From JAJRZX01 sp964472295 (GTDB taxonomy: Bacteria > Desulfobacterota > GWC2-55-46 > JADFVP01), in NCBI GenBank assembly GCA_964472295.1, contig CAYYJQ010000059.1:1-9094 (forward strand): a stretch of DNA of 9,094 bases, written 5' to 3'. Within the stretch, counting starts at the first letter, position 1; each line of letters starts with the position of its first letter. Position numbers and translations under genes: made by a program. The notes under the pieces were generated by a model. It did no database searches and was not told the DNA's origin. It saw only the letters and a list, made by a program, of their open reading frames with translations. Shown here in pieces: positions 6,552 to 9,094 of this stretch.

Positions 6552-6589
6552 TTATTACATTAATTTGCAGGGTTTCGTTTCGCTCTACC
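6552..6589 (+). repeat. 38-nt repeat, copy 2
   Basis: Direct copy of 5711-5748 with two substitutions (C to A at 6569, C to T at 6578). It is followed within 5 nt by the inverted AT-hairpin element. Confidence 0.85.
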
Positions 6590-6593
6590 CATT

Positions 6594-6635
6594 GGTTTTC
6601 TTTGCCCCGCTTTCTTTTTTCTAAAAGAAAGCGGG
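6594..6635 (-). repeat. AT-rich hairpin element, copy 3 (inverted, stem covariation)
   Basis: On the + strand it reads GGTTTTCTTTGC (tail), then CCCGCTTTCTTTT (6606-6618), loop TTCT, AAAAGAAAGCGGG (6623-6635). Relative to copies 1 and 2, three consecutive stem pairs are changed on both arms (CTTAC/GTAAG to CCCGC/GCGGG), so pairing is kept. The tail faces mntA-hepT. Confidence 0.88.
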
Positions 6636-6653
6636 AGAATCCTTTTATCTTTT

Positions 6654-6670
6654 GGTGGGCAGAGCCCACC
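6654..6670 (+). repeat. GC palindrome copy 6
   Basis: GGTGGGC, loop AGA, GCCCACC. It lies in the 311-nt gap between hepT and uvrC, which holds only repeats. Confidence 0.78.
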
Positions 6671-6702
6671 CCACTAACTCTTTTGTTTTTTTTTGTTCCT
6701 TT

Positions 6703-6717
6703 GTGGGCGAAGCCCAC
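6703..6717 (+). repeat. GC palindrome copy 7
   Basis: GTGGGC, loop GAA, GCCCAC, 41 nt before the uvrC start. Confidence 0.78.
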
Positions 6718-6758
6718 CGGCCAATCTCATCTTTTTTCTTTTCATCTTCCGGTTTTCC

Positions 6759-8690
6759 ATGAAGCAATCGCGCGGTTTTCCTCCCATTGAAGTTCAGTTA
6801 AAGAGGCTTCCGGCCTCTCCGGGTGTTTACATCATGAAGGGGCCTTCGGGCGGCGTTCTTTATGTGGGCAAGGCCCGGAGTCTTCGCTCGCGCGTTCGGA
6901 GTTACTTTCGCGCCACTGGTGACGGGCGGTATGCCGTGCGTTTTCTCGCCTCGAAGACCGCCATCATAGACTACATCGTCACGGACAACGAGAAGGAGGC
7001 CCTCTTTCTCGAAGACACGCTCCTTAAGAAATTCAAGCCGCGCTACAACATCCGCCTGAAGGACAGCAAGACCTACGCAAGCATAAAGATAACTATTGGC
7101 GAGAAATTTCCGCGTATACTTGTTACAAGGCAGGTAAAAAAAGACGGGTCCATGTATTTTGGCCCCTATGTCTCGGCGCGGGCCGTGCGGGAGATGATTA
7201 AGACCATTAGGCGCGTATTTCCCCTCTGCGTGCGAAGGTCGGCGCGGCTTCCAAAGACAACGCGGCCCTGTCTTGATTTTCAACTGGGGCTATGTAGCGG
7301 CCCTTCCGCCGGCCTCATAAGCGAAGAGGATTACGGAAAGATAGTCCATGGCGCGGTGCTATTTTTGTCGGGCCGTAACCGCGAACTCGTAAAGGGCCTT
7401 GAGGCGGAGATGTCCCGCGCATCCGATAACCTCGATTTTGAGCGCGCCGCCTCCATACGGGACCGCATCCGCGCAATCGAGTCCATGCTCGAGGGACAGA
7501 AGGTTGTAAGCCACGCTGGTGAGGACCGCGACGTATTTGGGCTTGTCCGGGGCGACGGGACCATAGTTGTTCAGGCCCTCCTTGTGCGGGGCGGAAGGCT
7601 TGTTAGCAGCCTTGATTACGCCTTCCCGGAGAGGGGCCTCCCCGAGGGCGAGATATGGTCGAGTTTTCTGACGCAGTTTTACCGGGGCGGCAGGTTCGTG
7701 CCCGTGGAGGTCCTTGTGCAGGCCCGGCCCGTTGACTCACCGCTCCTTGAAGACTGGCTAACTGGCAGGGCGGGCAGAAAGGTGCATATCCGCGTGCCGG
7801 TTCGCGGCGAGAAGCGTAAACTACTTGACATGGCCCTTGAGAACGCCGGAGAGGCCCTCGCAAGAAGGAGCGCGTCGGAGAGCAGGGGCCGCGCGGCCCT
7901 CTCGGAACTAAAGCGAAGGCTCCACTTGAGGACCCTTCCCCGTTGGATAGAGGCCTTTGACATATCCAACATATCAGGCGCCCTTGCCGTTGGGGCAATG
8001 GTATCCTTTCGTGACGGCGAGCCCGACCGCGCCGGGTACAGGCTCTTTCGCATAAAGGGCGTCACCGGGCAGGACGACTTCGCCATGATGGAGGAGGTGC
8101 TCACAAGAAGATATGCGCGGGAGGCGCACGCGCCAGGGGGGCAGGTCAAGGGCAACGAGGGAGAAGAAGAGCCCGGGCAGGCCCTCCCTGACCTTGTGCT
8201 TCTTGACGGCGGAAAGGGTCAACTCGGCGCGGCCATGCGCGTCATGGCAGGGCTTGGCCTCTCGAAGGCTGTCTCTCTTGCGGCCCTTGCCAAGGAGAGG
8301 CTTGAGACTGGCAAAAACGGGGGTAGGAAAGGCAAGGCCCGCGCGCCCGGAGGCACGGTCACGAAAAAAGGCGAGAGGGTATTTCTGCCCGGCGCGCGCG
8401 ACGCCATTATGCTCAGGCCCGGCGCGCCCTCGGACATGCTCCTCTGCCGTATTCGCGACGAGGTCCACAGGACGGCCATAACGTATCAGAGAAAACTTAG
8501 AAAGAAAAAACTCTTTACAAGCTCCCTCGACGGCATAGCGGGCATAGGCGAGAGACGAAAGAAGACACTGCTTAAAAGGTTCGGAAGCCTATCTAAACTC
8601 ATAGAGACTCCGGTGGAAGAGATAGCCAGCGTGCCCGGCATTACAGAAGACATGGCCCGGCAGATAAAGGGGCTTAAAAAAAGAGAGTGA
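6759..8690 (+). CDS. uvrC: UvrABC excinuclease subunit C
   Basis: UvrC makes the 3' and 5' incisions around bulky DNA lesions marked by UvrA-UvrB. The 643-residue protein has the full layout. The GIY-YIG nuclease (about 15-95) contains GVY (Y24) and YVG (Y35). A cysteine region follows (157-183), then the UVR helix pair that contacts UvrB (around D226, NLDFERAASIRDRI). The RNase H-like 5' nuclease has D401 (FDISN), D483 (LLDGGKGQL) and H570 (EVHRTA). A double helix-hairpin-helix occupies about 590-643. The 4Fe-4S ligands are C157, C171 and C179, but the fourth position is S183 (LCSGPS in place of the usual GPC). Two basic or glycine-rich stretches around 460-540 make it slightly longer than usual. 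ATG 6759 is used because upstream in-frame codons run into a GC palindrome. No Shine-Dalgarno sequence precedes it. Confidence 0.96.
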   Translation: MKQSRGFPPIEVQLKRLPASPGVYIMKGPSGGVLYVGKARSLRSRVRSYFRATGDGRYAVRFLASKTAIIDYIVTDNEKEALFLEDTLLKKFKPRYNIRLKDSKTYASIKITIGEKFPRILVTRQVKKDGSMYFGPYVSARAVREMIKTIRRVFPLCVRRSARLPKTTRPCLDFQLGLCSGPSAGLISEEDYGKIVHGAVLFLSGRNRELVKGLEAEMSRASDNLDFERAASIRDRIRAIESMLEGQKVVSHAGEDRDVFGLVRGDGTIVVQALLVRGGRLVSSLDYAFPERGLPEGEIWSSFLTQFYRGGRFVPVEVLVQARPVDSPLLEDWLTGRAGRKVHIRVPVRGEKRKLLDMALENAGEALARRSASESRGRAALSELKRRLHLRTLPRWIEAFDISNISGALAVGAMVSFRDGEPDRAGYRLFRIKGVTGQDDFAMMEEVLTRRYAREAHAPGGQVKGNEGEEEPGQALPDLVLLDGGKGQLGAAMRVMAGLGLSKAVSLAALAKERLETGKNGGRKGKARAPGGTVTKKGERVFLPGARDAIMLRPGAPSDMLLCRIRDEVHRTAITYQRKLRKKKLFTSSLDGIAGIGERRKKTLLKRFGSLSKLIETPVEEIASVPGITEDMARQIKGLKKRE

Positions 8691-8714
8691 AGATAAAGAA
8701 GGGTAAGGTGGAGG

Positions 8715-8729
8715 GCGGGCTTAGCCCGC
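8715..8729 (+). repeat. GC palindrome copy 8
   Basis: GCGGGC, loop TTA, GCCCGC, 24 nt after the uvrC stop; identical to 4819-4833. A degraded relative (GGGCGGGCTACCCCACCC) lies at 8869-8886. Confidence 0.8.
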
Positions 8730-8741
8730 ATATTAAAAGAC

Positions 8742-8864
8742 CTTACTTTCTTTTTGAAAAAAGAAAGTTTTTTAATCGGTAGCCATGTCCTTATGGCTTT
8801 TTGTGTCATAATGCATAGTAGGCACACTTTGCCAGGAAGAAACCACGTCAAAGAAAACCGATAG
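8742..8864 (+). repeat. AT-rich hairpin element, copy 4, interrupted
   Basis: The left part matches copies 1 and 2: CTTACTTTCTTTT (8742-8754), loop TGAA, AAAAGAAAG (8759-8767). The expected TAAGA is then replaced by about 80 nt (8768-8847), after which the tail CAAAGAAAACC plus GATAG resumes (8849-8864). The intervening piece contains a small inverted repeat AGCCAT/ATGGCT (8781-8798) but no recognisable gene. Confidence 0.72.
8746..8773 (+). terminator. Possible intrinsic terminator of uvrC
   Basis: A 9-bp stem CTTTCTTTT/AAAAGAAAG with loop TGAA is followed directly by six T (8768-8773), 55 nt after the uvrC stop. The stem is AT-rich and weak. The T-run exists only because this repeat copy is interrupted here. 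Confidence 0.35.
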
Positions 8865-8893
8865 AAAAGGGCGGGCTACCCCACCCTACGAAT

Positions 8894-9094
8894 CTAGTCC
8901 CACCAGCAGTAGAGGTCGTCTTGCGTACCAATGTCATCCGCATCTTTACAAAACTCGAAAAATGCAATTTTTAAATCTTTGGTAATTTGGTCTTTTTTTA
9001 AAGATATACCATCTATTATTACTCCGTAATCTTCTCTAAAGGGGCTTACTGCATATCCGGTAACTTTCACAACTTTGTGTATTTCTAGAAAATT
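8894..9094 (-). CDS. Unrecognised AT-rich protein, C-terminal 66 residues (partial)
   Basis: On the - strand a frame stays open from the window edge through 66 codons to TAG at 8896-8894. The translated end includes VTGYAVSPFREDYGVIIDG, a lysine-rich KKDQITKDLKI, and an acidic, aromatic finish QDDLYCWWD. No start is visible because the gene begins beyond the window. Base composition is far more AT-rich than the + strand genes, with many AAA, TTT and ATA codons, which suggests transferred or accessory DNA. It converges on uvrC across the repeat cluster 8715-8886. I do not recognise the family. A small immunity or accessory protein is possible, but nothing in the sequence shows that. Confidence 0.6.
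   Translation of the reverse strand, partial: NFLEIHKVVKVTGYAVSPFREDYGVIIDGISLKKDQITKDLKIAFFEFCKDADDIGTQDDLYCWWD

Noticed and set aside
6693..6758. Upstream extension of UvrC adding a hydrophobic N-terminus
   Set aside because: The extension is translated from GC palindrome copy 7 and T-rich sequence; UvrC needs no signal or membrane segment.
5545..6758. Insertion sequence
   Set aside because: Repeats bound the segment, but the only genes inside are mntA and hepT; no transposase or clear target-site duplication is seen.
6407..6790. 127-codon + strand frame between hepT and uvrC
   Set aside because: It overlaps hepT in another frame and is built from the repeat elements and T-rich DNA; no ribosome site or family resemblance.
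4819..8729. CRISPR array
   Set aside because: Repeat spacing is irregular, units are short palindromes of several types with gene-sized gaps between clusters, and no cas gene is present.

Overview
The window holds seven protein genes on the + strand, a partial tRNA gene and a partial AT-rich reading frame on the - strand, and several intergenic stretches packed with small palindromic repeats. Coding sequence is GC-rich and most genes have GGAGG-like ribosome sites. The mixture (haem-c sensor hybrid kinase, TIGR04283-type glycosyltransferase, class II aldolase, EF-P, UvrC) suits an uncultured Gram-negative bacterium, perhaps of the Desulfobacterota/Nitrospirota type. That placement is inference only.

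Layout. At 1-25 (-) is the 5' part of a tRNA, probably Arg. It diverges from 279-2666, a membrane hybrid histidine kinase with an extracytoplasmic CxxCH haem-binding motif, HAMP, PAS, kinase core and a fused receiver. Genes 2682-3356 (family 2 glycosyltransferase) and 3435-4778 (long class II aldolase) follow. Next come 4984-5544 (elongation factor P with Arg at the modification-loop tip), 5817-6116 and 6106-6447 (MntA-HepT, type VII toxin-antitoxin pair, overlapping by 11 bp) and 6759-8690 (UvrC lacking one of the usual four cluster cysteines). At 8894-9094 (-) is the C-terminus of an unrecognised AT-rich gene that runs off the window.

The intergenic stretches at 4779-4980, 5545-5816, 6448-6758 and 8691-8893 share three repeat types: (a) an AT-rich 13-bp hairpin with a 4-nt loop and a 12-nt tail, four copies, one interrupted and one with three compensated stem changes; (b) 15-17-nt GC palindromes, eight clear copies; (c) a 38-nt repeat, two copies. 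Around mntA-hepT, type (a) elements are inverted with tails pointing inward and type (c) copies are direct, so the toxin-antitoxin pair sits in a roughly 1.1-kb repeat-bounded segment. No transposase, integrase or CRISPR array is visible.

The genes do not form one pathway. They are housekeeping functions (translation, DNA repair, carbon metabolism), an environmental sensor and a stress/defence module, separated by repeat clusters that tend to mark transcription-unit boundaries.
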